A DNA stretch of 64,000 nucleotides from Ruminococcaceae bacterium YAD3003 (GTDB lineage: Bacteria > Bacillota > Clostridia > Saccharofermentanales > Saccharofermentanaceae): assembly GCA_900107185.1 (NCBI GenBank), contig FNPA01000012.1, positions 1-64,000 of the forward strand, in the 5' to 3' direction. The notes under the pieces were generated by a model. It searched no databases. It saw nothing but the letters and a program-made list of their open reading frames with translations, and had not been told where the DNA came from. The position numbers and the translations under genes were made by a program. Positions 35,167-42,138 of this stretch are shown here, piece after piece; position 1 is the stretch's first letter; each line of letters begins with the position of its first letter.

Positions 35167-36407
35167 GAGAAATTTCAAATAAGAATATTTCGATTGTTGG
35201 TATCGGATATGTTGGTCTGGCATTAGCGGTTTTACTTGCACGTGATAATAAAGTGACGGCAATTGATATTGCGCAGGAAAAAGTCGATAAGATAAACGAA
35301 CTTATCCCATTCACACACGACGCTCTCATAAATAAATATTTCGTCGAAGCGAAAAACGGAGCCAGAAGTTTTAATATTAAAGGCACTACAGACATAAGTG
35401 AGTGTGCAGGTTCTGATTTCATAATCATATCCACACCGACAAATTACGATCCTGAACAGAACTATTTCGATTGTTCTGCAGTCGAAAGTGTACTGCGTCA
35501 GATCAACGATATTTCGGGAGGATCAGATAAGAAGCCTGTTATCGTCATTAAGTCTACGGTTCCAATCGGATTTACTGAGAATATCCGCAGAGAACTCAAC
35601 ATGGATAACATTATTCATTCACCTGAGTTTTTAAGGGAAACGTCTGCCTTATATGACTGTCTCTATCCTGACAGGATTATTGTCGGTTGTAATGAAGAGA
35701 CATCTGAATCAGCCCGTGATTTCGCTGAGCTCATGAAAAATGCCGCCGAAAAGGAAATTATTGACTCTCTGATAATGTCGTTCTCGGAGTCTGAGGCGGC
35801 CAAACTGTTTGCAAATACATTTCTGGCATTGAGAGTCTCTTTTTTCAATGAACTGGATACGTTTGCCGAATCGAAAGGTCTGAATTCAGCTAATATCATT
35901 AATGGCATCTGCAAGGATTCCAGAATCGGAGATTTCTATAATAATCCGTCATTTGGTTACGGCGGTTACTGTCTGCCCAAAGACACAAAACAGCTCCTTG
36001 CCAATTACGATAAGGTTCCTGAACAGCTCATCAGTGCTATTGTTTGCAGTAACTATACGAGGAAGTCTTTTATAGCAGAGCAGGTGATTGAGAGGGCAAC
36101 GGACATTGGCGGTGATTCCGGTGAGATAGTCATAGGGGTATTCAGACTGACCATGAAGACTGATTCTGATAATTTCCGTAATTCATCAGTCCTTGATGTA
36201 ATGGAAATGATCAGAACAAAGGGTTTTAACATGATCATTTATGAACCTGTCCTTCCGGAAGGATCTGATTTCTGCGGATCGAAAGTAGTAAATGACATAG
36301 AAGTGTTCAAAAAACAGAGCACACTCATTATTGCGAATAGATTTGATCCGGTGTTAGATGATGTTAAGGATAAAGTATATTCCAGAGATTTATTTAAAAG
36401 GGAATAA
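35163..36407 (+). CDS. UDP-glucose 6-dehydrogenase family protein
   Basis: 414 residues, the usual length. It oxidises the C6 of a nucleotide sugar to the uronate, with two NAD per turn. NAD-binding [14 protein letters not shown] at the N terminus, then [28 protein letters not shown] and YPDRIIVG. The catalytic Cys is in [14 protein letters not shown]-glucuronate is the most likely product. That fits the cluster, which would build an acidic glycan, and also the lyase-like fold of the first gene, since lyases act on uronic acids. Coupled to the flippase gene by a four-base overlap. Confidence 0.92.
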   Translation: MREISNKNISIVGIGYVGLALAVLLARDNKVTAIDIAQEKVDKINELIPFTHDALINKYFVEAKNGARSFNIKGTTDISECAGSDFIIISTPTNYDPEQNYFDCSAVESVLRQINDISGGSDKKPVIVIKSTVPIGFTENIRRELNMDNIIHSPEFLRETSALYDCLYPDRIIVGCNEETSESARDFAELMKNAAEKEIIDSLIMSFSESEAAKLFANTFLALRVSFFNELDTFAESKGLNSANIINGICKDSRIGDFYNNPSFGYGGYCLPKDTKQLLANYDKVPEQLISAIVCSNYTRKSFIAEQVIERATDIGGDSGEIVIGVFRLTMKTDSDNFRNSSVLDVMEMIRTKGFNMIIYEPVLPEGSDFCGSKVVNDIEVFKKQSTLIIANRFDPVLDDVKDKVYSRDLFKRE

Positions 36408-36425
36408 GACAGGATTGAAAAACTT

Positions 36426-37316
36426 ATGGGTATGAAGAAAAGCATCAAAAAATGCCTGTTTAAGATATCTTCCGGATATACGGATCTGCTTTACAGACGT
36501 CCTTATTTGGATAAGGAGGCAAAGCTCAGGCGCAGTTTAGAAGGCGAGCTGCTCCATTTGGACCTTGTAATTACGGAATGCTGCTCACTTAAATGCCGCG
36601 ACTGCTCGAATCTGATGCAGTACTATCAGAAACCTGAGAACCTGACATCTGATGAAGTTATAAATGAACTTAAGAAGCTGTTTTCATGTTTGCGTGTGCG
36701 TGAACTTAAGGTGCTCGGAGGAGAACCTTTCGTAAATCAGAAGGTCCTGTCTGATGTTTTGAGATTCCTGACGGGTGATTATTCCGGATATGTTGATTCT
36801 ATAAATATCATTACAAATGGTACGATCCTTCCTTCTGAAGACTGTCTGGAGGCTATGATCAGCAATCCAAAGACCAAAGTGTCTTTTAGCAATTATGGTG
36901 AGCTGTCCAACAGGCAGGATGAATTCGTTGAACTGTGCAAGAAGAACAATATTGATTATCAGGTTACTGATGATTCTTTCTATTGGCTCGATTTCGGGCG
37001 CCCGATAGAATATAACGAATCTGAAGAATTTGTCCGCAGGCAGTATAAAAACTGCTATAACAGGAAAAACTGTAATACTCTGTACAGAGGCAGGATTTAT
37101 GCATGCCCCAGACAGGCGCATGGCATACGTCTGGTCCTTATCCCTGACAGTAAAGATGAATTTGTGGACCTGTTTGACCCCGGATATACTGATAAAGATG
37201 ATTTAAGACGGGCCATTATTGGTCTGGTCAGACGGAAAGAGCCGGTCTCTGCCTGCAGGTACTGCTTAAACTGTAAATATATCCATGTTAAGAGGGGAAT
37301 CCAGGAAAAACGCTGA
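36426..37316 (+). CDS. Radical SAM protein with extra C-terminal cysteines (SPASM-like)
   Basis: 296 residues. The cluster motif CxxxCxxC is formed by Cys53, Cys57 and Cys60 (TECCSLKCRDC), followed by LGGEPF, the SAM-binding GGE motif. The C-terminal third holds several more Cys (CYNRKNCN, YACPRQ, CRYCLNCKY), as in SPASM/twitch domains that bind auxiliary iron-sulfur clusters. Such enzymes modify peptides or, in some cases, sugars and alcohols. No precursor peptide gene was seen nearby, and the gene is the last of the glycan cluster, 18 bases after the dehydrogenase. It may therefore act on a glycan or on a glycan-linked peptide. The substrate is unknown. Confidence 0.85.
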   Translation: MGMKKSIKKCLFKISSGYTDLLYRRPYLDKEAKLRRSLEGELLHLDLVITECCSLKCRDCSNLMQYYQKPENLTSDEVINELKKLFSCLRVRELKVLGGEPFVNQKVLSDVLRFLTGDYSGYVDSINIITNGTILPSEDCLEAMISNPKTKVSFSNYGELSNRQDEFVELCKKNNIDYQVTDDSFYWLDFGRPIEYNESEEFVRRQYKNCYNRKNCNTLYRGRIYACPRQAHGIRLVLIPDSKDEFVDLFDPGYTDKDDLRRAIIGLVRRKEPVSACRYCLNCKYIHVKRGIQEKR

Positions 37317-37362
37317 TTTTAAGGCTTCCTGATATTTGAGATAATCAGTTTAGTTTAAACAG

Positions 37363-37391
37363 TTGCATGAACTTCCTTTAATGTTTATAAT
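37363..37391 (+). promoter_or_regulatory. Promoter of the 2-oxoacid oxidoreductase operon
   Basis: TTGCAT (37363-37368), 17 bases, TATAAT (37386-37391). The leader to the first gene contains GCGC-GTTTCT-GCGC followed by a T run, then AGGAGG. Confidence 0.7.
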
Positions 37392-37443
37392 ACTTTGAAT
37401 TATTTTAGGCGCGTTTCTGCGCGTATTTTTTAGGAGGTTTTTC

Positions 37444-37659
37444 GTGGCAAAAGGTAAATTAACTTTTAACGAGAATCTGTGCAAGGGCTGCGGTCTCTGC
37501 GTTGCAGCTTGCCCTAAGAAAATCCTCGAACTTGACAAGACAAGGCTGAATAGCAAGGGTTATCATCCCGCAACATGCGTAAACCCCGATGAGTGTATCG
37601 GTTGTGCTTTCTGCGCTACGCAGTGCCCGGATGTCGTAATCACTGTTGAGCGTTTCTGA
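37444..37659 (+). CDS. 2-oxoacid:ferredoxin oxidoreductase, ferredoxin-like delta subunit
   Basis: 71 residues, GTG start 6 bases after AGGAGG. Two 4Fe-4S motifs: Cys13, 16, 19 and 23, and Cys51, 54, 57 and 61. It passes electrons from the thiamine site of the beta subunit to free ferredoxin. First gene of a four-gene unit in the order delta, alpha, beta, gamma, which is the order of VorDBAC/KorDABC clusters. Confidence 0.93.
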   Translation: MAKGKLTFNENLCKGCGLCVAACPKKILELDKTRLNSKGYHPATCVNPDECIGCAFCATQCPDVVITVERF

Positions 37660-37672
37660 TCGGGAGGTTTTT

Positions 37673-38767
37673 ATGGCACAGAAAAGAGTTTTGATGAAAG
37701 GCAATGAGGTCATTGCCGAGGCAGCGATCAGAGCAGGCTGCCGTAACTATTTCGGATACCCGATCACACCTCAGACAGAAGTCATGCACTACATGGCTAA
37801 GAAGATGGTTCAGGTCGGCGGTAACTTTGTACAGGCAGAGTCTGAGGTTGCAGCCATTAACATGGTTTATGGTGCAGCAGCAGCCGGCTTCAGAGTAATG
37901 ACATCTTCTTCCTCTCCGGGAATTTCCCTCAAGCAGGAAGGTATTTCATACATTGCAGGTGCTGAGCTTCCTGCAGTCGTAGTTAATATTGTTAGAGCAG
38001 GCCCGGGTCTGGGCGGTATTCAGCCTGCACAGGGTGACTACTTCCAGGCTACAAAGGGCGGCGGACACGGTGATTACAGAAACATCGTTATCGCACCTGC
38101 TTCTGTTCAGGAGCTTTATGAGCTCGTAGTTGAAGCTTTCAATCTCGCTGATAAGTACAGAATGACCTGCATGATCATAGGCGACGGTACTTTGGGCCAG
38201 ATGATGGAGCCTGTTGCTTTCCGTGATGAAGAACCCGTCGAGACAATCGAGAAGCCTTGGGCTGCATGCGGAAGAAAGGGTGATTCTTTCCATCACACAG
38301 TAACATCTATCTATATTGATCCGGATGTTTTGGAGAAGAAGAACCTCGAGCTCCAGGAAAAGTACAAGATTGTTGAAGCTAACGAAGTACGTTATGAATC
38401 AATCTGCATGGATGATGATCCGGAGATCGTAATCACAGCATTCTCAACATGCTCAAGAATCTCCAGAAACGTTATCCGTCAGGCTCGTGAGCTTGGTATC
38501 AAGGTTGGTATGATCAGACCTATCACACTCTGGCCTTTCCCTTACAAGGCAATCGCTGAAGCAGCTGATATGCCCTCTGTAAAGGCCTTCCTCGACGTTG
38601 AGCTCAACGCTGGTCAGATGATCGAAGACGTAAGACTTGGCGCTAATGGTAAGAAGCCCGTTTATTTCCACGGAAGACTCGGAGGAAATCTCCCGATGCA
38701 GAAGGAAATCCTCGATAAGATCGTTGCGATCCACGAGGGAAAGATCACAGAAGGAGGTAATTTCTGA
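37673..38767 (+). CDS. vorB: 2-oxoacid:ferredoxin oxidoreductase alpha subunit (VorB-like)
   Basis: 364 residues from the ATG at 37673 behind GGGAGG; a start at 37646 would overlap the ferredoxin gene. The start KGNEVIAEAAIRAGCRNYFGYPITPQTE, read in two parts, is typical of the branched-chain (2-oxoisovalerate) subfamily. ESEVAAINMVYGAAAAG and TSSSSPGISLKQEG complete the TPP-pyrimidine domain. It oxidatively decarboxylates branched 2-oxoacids to acyl-CoA, or runs in reverse. Together with ilvE, this could link branched-chain amino acids to acyl-CoA. Distinguishing Vor from Kor by sequence alone is uncertain. Confidence 0.88.
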   Translation: MAQKRVLMKGNEVIAEAAIRAGCRNYFGYPITPQTEVMHYMAKKMVQVGGNFVQAESEVAAINMVYGAAAAGFRVMTSSSSPGISLKQEGISYIAGAELPAVVVNIVRAGPGLGGIQPAQGDYFQATKGGGHGDYRNIVIAPASVQELYELVVEAFNLADKYRMTCMIIGDGTLGQMMEPVAFRDEEPVETIEKPWAACGRKGDSFHHTVTSIYIDPDVLEKKNLELQEKYKIVEANEVRYESICMDDDPEIVITAFSTCSRISRNVIRQARELGIKVGMIRPITLWPFPYKAIAEAADMPSVKAFLDVELNAGQMIEDVRLGANGKKPVYFHGRLGGNLPMQKEILDKIVAIHEGKITEGGNF

Positions 38768-39591
38768 TGGCTGTAGTTTTCGAACCCACAAAAGGCCTTA
38801 CAGATAAGCCTTTCCATTATTGCCCCGGCTGCTGCCACGGCATTATCCACAGACTCGTTGCTGAGACTCTTGTTGACAACGATGCTCTCGAGACAGCAGT
38901 AGGTGTTGCATCCGTTGGATGTACATACAATTCATATGAATACATTGCTTGTGACATGGTTCAGGCTGCTCACGGTAGAGCACCTGCAGTTGCTACAGGT
39001 ATCAAGAGAAACCTTAAAGACAGCTTCGTCTTCACATATCAGGGAGACGGCGACCTCGCTTCCATCGGTACAGCTGAGATCGTTCACGCTGCTGCAAGAA
39101 GTGAGAACATCACGGTAATCTTCGTTAACAACGCAGTTTACGGTATGACTTCAGGTCAGATGGCACCTACAACACTTGTTGGTCAGGTTACAACAACATC
39201 TCCTTGGGGACGTGATCCTTCTTACCAGGGTTATCCTATCAATGTTTCTGAGTTCTTATCTAATCTCGCAGGTGCTGCTTATGTTGAGCGTGTTTGCGTT
39301 ACAGATTATAAGAACATCCAGAACGCTAAGAGAGCTATCCAGAAGGCTTTCAATGTTCAGAAGAACAAGCTCGGTTTCTCTCTCGTAGAAGTTCTTTCAA
39401 CTTGTCCTACTAACTGGGGTAAGGAGCCTCTCGCAGCTATGGATTGGCTCAAAGAGAACATGGAGAAGCAGTATCCGTTAGGATGCTACAAGGGTGCTGA
39501 TATCACTTTCGATGCAGACGGTAAGTATGTTTCAGGTGCTATCCCTGCAACTTCTAACAACTGTGTTAATGTTGGGGAGGTGAAGAAATGA
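38767..39591 (+). CDS. 2-oxoacid:ferredoxin oxidoreductase beta subunit (TPP-binding)
   Basis: 274 residues. Its start shares one base with the alpha stop (TGATG). The N terminus has YCPGCCHGIIHRL, which supplies cluster-ligand and TPP contacts. The TPP-pyrophosphate motif starts at GDGDLASIGTAEI and is followed by the NNAVYGMTSGQMAPTT stretch, typical of this superfamily. It carries the decarboxylation chemistry together with alpha. Confidence 0.93.
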   Translation: MAVVFEPTKGLTDKPFHYCPGCCHGIIHRLVAETLVDNDALETAVGVASVGCTYNSYEYIACDMVQAAHGRAPAVATGIKRNLKDSFVFTYQGDGDLASIGTAEIVHAAARSENITVIFVNNAVYGMTSGQMAPTTLVGQVTTTSPWGRDPSYQGYPINVSEFLSNLAGAAYVERVCVTDYKNIQNAKRAIQKAFNVQKNKLGFSLVEVLSTCPTNWGKEPLAAMDWLKENMEKQYPLGCYKGADITFDADGKYVSGAIPATSNNCVNVGEVKK

Positions 39592-40127
39592 TTGATTTCT
39601 CTGTAATTTTTGCCGGATTCGGTGGTCAGGGAATCCTCTCCGCAGGCAAGATGGCAGCAGAAGCTGCTCTTTATGAAGGTAAGGAAGTTTCTTGGTTCCC
39701 GTCTTACGGACCTGAGATGCGTGGCGGTACAGCTAACTGCTCCGTAGTATTCTCAGATGAGCCTATCGGATCTCCCGTAGTTAACGATGCAGACGTTGTT
39801 ATCTGCCTCAACCAGCCTTCAATGGAGAAGTTCGAGAAGCAGTTGAAGCCCGGTGCTCTCATGATTCTCGACTCTTCACTCATTAAGACAAGACCTACAA
39901 GAACTGACATCAAGGTTATCGCTATGGAAGCTTCTGATATCGCTTCCGAGCTCGGTAAGATGATGTTCGCTCCTATCACAATGCTCGGCTGTATGGCTAC
40001 AGCTACAGGTTGCTTCACAAGAGATTCTTTCGAGAAGTCACTCTATGAGATCCTTCCCGAGAGAAAGCACAACCTCATTCCTATCAATATGGAAGCATTT
40101 GACAGAGGCGCAGCTTTCGCGAAGTAA
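39588..40127 (+). CDS. 2-oxoacid:ferredoxin oxidoreductase gamma subunit
   Basis: 179 residues, starting within the beta stop (ATGA overlap). The N terminus FAGFGGQGILSAGKMAAEAA and the FPSYGPEMRGGTANCSVV stretch are the CoA-binding gamma-domain signatures. With it the enzyme has all four subunits. A strong terminator follows the stop codon, which closes the operon. Confidence 0.94.
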   Translation: MIDFSVIFAGFGGQGILSAGKMAAEAALYEGKEVSWFPSYGPEMRGGTANCSVVFSDEPIGSPVVNDADVVICLNQPSMEKFEKQLKPGALMILDSSLIKTRPTRTDIKVIAMEASDIASELGKMMFAPITMLGCMATATGCFTRDSFEKSLYEILPERKHNLIPINMEAFDRGAAFAK

Positions 40128-40154
40128 TAGCGATTACAAAGCAGTGTTATAATG

Positions 40155-40185
40155 TTCCTGCCTGAGATCTCAGGCAGGAATTTTT
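40155..40185 (+). terminator. Intrinsic terminator of the oxidoreductase operon
   Basis: TTCCTGCCTGA (40155-40165) pairs perfectly with TCAGGCAGGAA (40170-40180), loop GATC, then five T. A TATAAT at 40148-40153 sits directly before it. Confidence 0.93.
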
Positions 40186-40206
40186 ATTTTGGGGATAGAA
40201 TTGAAT

Positions 40207-41157
40207 ATGATGAAAGCACTTAAGATTGTCGGGATAGTTATCCTTGTTCTGTTAGTGGTTATCGTTCTTGCCTTGGCAGCGATCTATATCTATCACAGGA
40301 TTAAGCTCAAAGAAGAGGAACCGCTACTCGAAAAGCCATTGGGACAGATGGTTGAAGTAGACGGTCACAACATGTGTGTTTATTCAGAAGGTGAGGGCGA
40401 ACATACTCTGTTGTTCCTGTCGGGATCAGGAACACCTGCTCCGATTCTTGATTTCAAGAGTTTGTATTCACTCTTGGATGATGATTACAGAATCGTTGTT
40501 ATTGAGAAATACGGATATGGTTTCAGCGATATAGTCGATACTGAGAGATCATTTACTACGATTCTCAGACAGGATAGGGTGGCATTGGAAAAGGCCGGAA
40601 TCGAAGGCCCGTTTATCCTTTGCCCGCATTCTATGTCGGGTTTGGAAGCAATTATGTGGGCACAGGATTATCCTGATGAGGTTGAAGCCATAGTCGGCCT
40701 TGATAATGTGTTGCCCAGAACTTACGACAACTACGATATCGAAGGGACTCTGAAACTCGAGAAGTATGTAACAGCTGCAAGAGAATTGGGCATCGTAAGA
40801 CTCTATTATTCTGACAGCTTTTTGCCGGATGCATTATCGGAGGACGAGAAGGATCTTTACCGCGCGATAGCTGCGAGAAATACGGTAAATGTTGATGTCA
40901 TCAACGAAGGCCGTGCGATCAAAGATGCAGTTGCGATAATTGACAGCAAGCCAAAGCCTGATGTGCCCATGATCATGTTCGTTTCTGACGGTAAACAGAC
41001 TAACGGCAGCGATTGGGTCGGTAATCACTATATTTATGCTGAAGACCTGTCAAATGCAAAAGTAGTTGAACTCGGATGCGGCCACTATGTTCACTATTTT
41101 GAGCCTGAAAGAATCGCTGCAGAAACTAAATCTTTCATCGAAGAACAATTAGGTTAA
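40207..41157 (+). CDS. Membrane-anchored alpha/beta hydrolase
   Basis: 316 residues from the ATG at 40207 (a second ATG follows directly), behind GGGGATAG; a TTG frame from 40189 overlaps that site. A hydrophobic helix at about 9-31 with a basic flank anchors the enzyme, catalytic domain outside or facing the membrane. Hydrolase features: LLFLSGSGTPAPILDF as oxyanion region, nucleophile Ser in CPHSMSGLEA, late His in LGCGHYVHYFEPERI. The nucleophile elbow reads HSMSG where GHSMGG is usual. Substrate unknown. A terminator follows. Confidence 0.85.
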   Translation: MMKALKIVGIVILVLLVVIVLALAAIYIYHRIKLKEEEPLLEKPLGQMVEVDGHNMCVYSEGEGEHTLLFLSGSGTPAPILDFKSLYSLLDDDYRIVVIEKYGYGFSDIVDTERSFTTILRQDRVALEKAGIEGPFILCPHSMSGLEAIMWAQDYPDEVEAIVGLDNVLPRTYDNYDIEGTLKLEKYVTAARELGIVRLYYSDSFLPDALSEDEKDLYRAIAARNTVNVDVINEGRAIKDAVAIIDSKPKPDVPMIMFVSDGKQTNGSDWVGNHYIYAEDLSNAKVVELGCGHYVHYFEPERIAAETKSFIEEQLG

Positions 41158-41158
41158 G

Positions 41159-41190
41159 AGAGGCGGCTGTATAATGCCGCCTCTTTGTTT
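41159..41190 (+). terminator. Intrinsic terminator of the alpha/beta hydrolase gene
   Basis: AGAGGCGGC (41159-41167) pairs perfectly with GCCGCCTCT (41176-41184), 8-base loop, then TTTGTTTT. Confidence 0.9.
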
Positions 41191-41193
41191 TCG

Positions 41194-41306
41194 ATTCCTG
41201 AAATATTCACGAAAAAAGCTCATTTTGTGAATGATTCAGGAATAATGAGCCTTTTTGCACGAAACATTCACGAAAAAGGGGATTTTCGTGAATGTTTTAG
41301 GAATTC
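41194..41306 (+). repeat. Overlapping inverted repeats (two long hairpins plus a bidirectional terminator)
   Basis: A noncoding stretch between two convergent genes. Hairpin 1: 41194-41210 pairs with 41227-41243 (15 of 17 bases). Hairpin 2: 41262-41276 pairs perfectly with 41283-41297, loop AGGGGA. The element ATTCACGAAAA and its complement occur in both hairpins, and the outer arms (ATTCCTGAA at 41194, TTAGGAAT at 41297-41304) are also nearly complementary. Overlapping hairpin 1, GCTCATT (41218-41224) pairs with AATGAGC (41244-41250), with A6 before and T5 after, which would terminate transcription from both sides. The two folds exclude each other. Confidence 0.8.
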
Positions 41307-41310
41307 TAAA

Positions 41311-41844
41311 TCACTCGAAAGGAATGAGCGTCGCTGCGCCGTTCTCGATGATGATGTAAGAAGGCTTCGTATCTTCCTTGGGAATAGAAGGAGAACCGGG
41401 ATTCATATAACGGATCTTACGGCCGTCTTCATAGTCCCAGTTAATATCTCCGGCAACGTGAGTATGACCTGTAAGAAGGATCGCGTCTTCTGGCATAACA
41501 GCAGGAAGATTCATGGGATTATAGATGTGTCCGTGAGTTACGAAGAATACGGTTCCTTCGTCAACGAGATAGATGTAATCAGCGAGGATAGGGAACTTCA
41601 ATACCATCTGGTCTACTTCGGTATCACAGTTGCCTCTTACGGCAAGGATCTTATCTGCGTAGTTGTTTAAGATCTCAATTACTTTCTTGGGTTCATAGTG
41701 TTCCGGCAGGTTGTTCCTGGGACCGTGGTAGAGAATGTCTCCCAATAAAACCAATTTGTCAGCTTTGCTGTCGATAAATGCGTCGATAACGCGCTGGGCC
41801 CAATAAGAATCCCCGTGAATGTCTGATGCAACTAAATATTTCAT
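41311..41844 (-). CDS. Metallophosphoesterase, YfcE type
   Basis: 177 residues, the length of YfcE-like phosphodiesterases. The five metal motifs are present: ASDIHGD, LGDIL, VRGNCDTE, THGH and TGHTH. These enzymes hydrolyse phosphodiesters and cleave synthetic substrates well; the natural substrate is not settled. The gene is convergent with the alpha/beta hydrolase, and its end abuts the hairpin cluster, which could serve as its terminator. No signal peptide. Confidence 0.93.
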   Translation of the reverse strand: MKYLVASDIHGDSYWAQRVIDAFIDSKADKLVLLGDILYHGPRNNLPEHYEPKKVIEILNNYADKILAVRGNCDTEVDQMVLKFPILADYIYLVDEGTVFFVTHGHIYNPMNLPAVMPEDAILLTGHTHVAGDINWDYEDGRKIRYMNPGSPSIPKEDTKPSYIIIENGAATLIPFE

Positions 41845-42027
41845 AAACTAACCTCTTATACTTTTATTGCGCATAGAATAACACAGCAATGTGTAACTTA
41901 TGGGCCTTTTTGATTATTCTTGTTATCGTAATAGCAAGATATGTTTAGTTTCGATTCTAATATTGAACGTATTCGTTAAAAATGCACAAAAGCGAGAGTT
42001 AAATTCCTCGCTTTTTTGTATTTTTGG
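41845..42027. other. Intergenic stretch with an orphan terminator
   Basis: Between the divergent metallophosphoesterase and the glg operon. No open frame of note. It holds an intrinsic-type terminator on the plus strand: AAAAGCGAG (41988-41996) pairs with CTCGCTTTT (42007-42015), 10-base loop, followed by TT. No plus-strand gene lies between it and the previous terminator at 41190, so it may end a small RNA from this stretch or an antisense transcript, or insulate the glg promoter. Confidence 0.5.
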
Positions 42028-42138
42028 TTGGTAAAATCTCTAATTTAGTTTATAATATCTGTTATTAAGGGCAAGCGCCCTTTGATTTTGGCGCGCATTT
42101 TTGCGTCAGTAGAATGGACAGGAGGAATAGCTACATCA
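42028..42138 (+). promoter_or_regulatory. glg operon promoter and leader
   Basis: TTGGTA (42028-42033), 17 bases, TATAAT (42051-42056). The leader contains a perfect 6-bp hairpin AAGGGC/GCCCTT (42067-42072 and 42077-42082, loop AAGC) followed by TGATTTT, then GGCGCGCATTTTTGCG, then AGGAGG 13 bases before the ATG. The first hairpin could act as a weak attenuator. Confidence 0.6.

Noticed and set aside
42082-42138. A TTG start for glgB in the leader.
   Set aside because: It lies in the leader hairpin region and encodes no family sequence; the ATG at 42139 follows AGGAGG.
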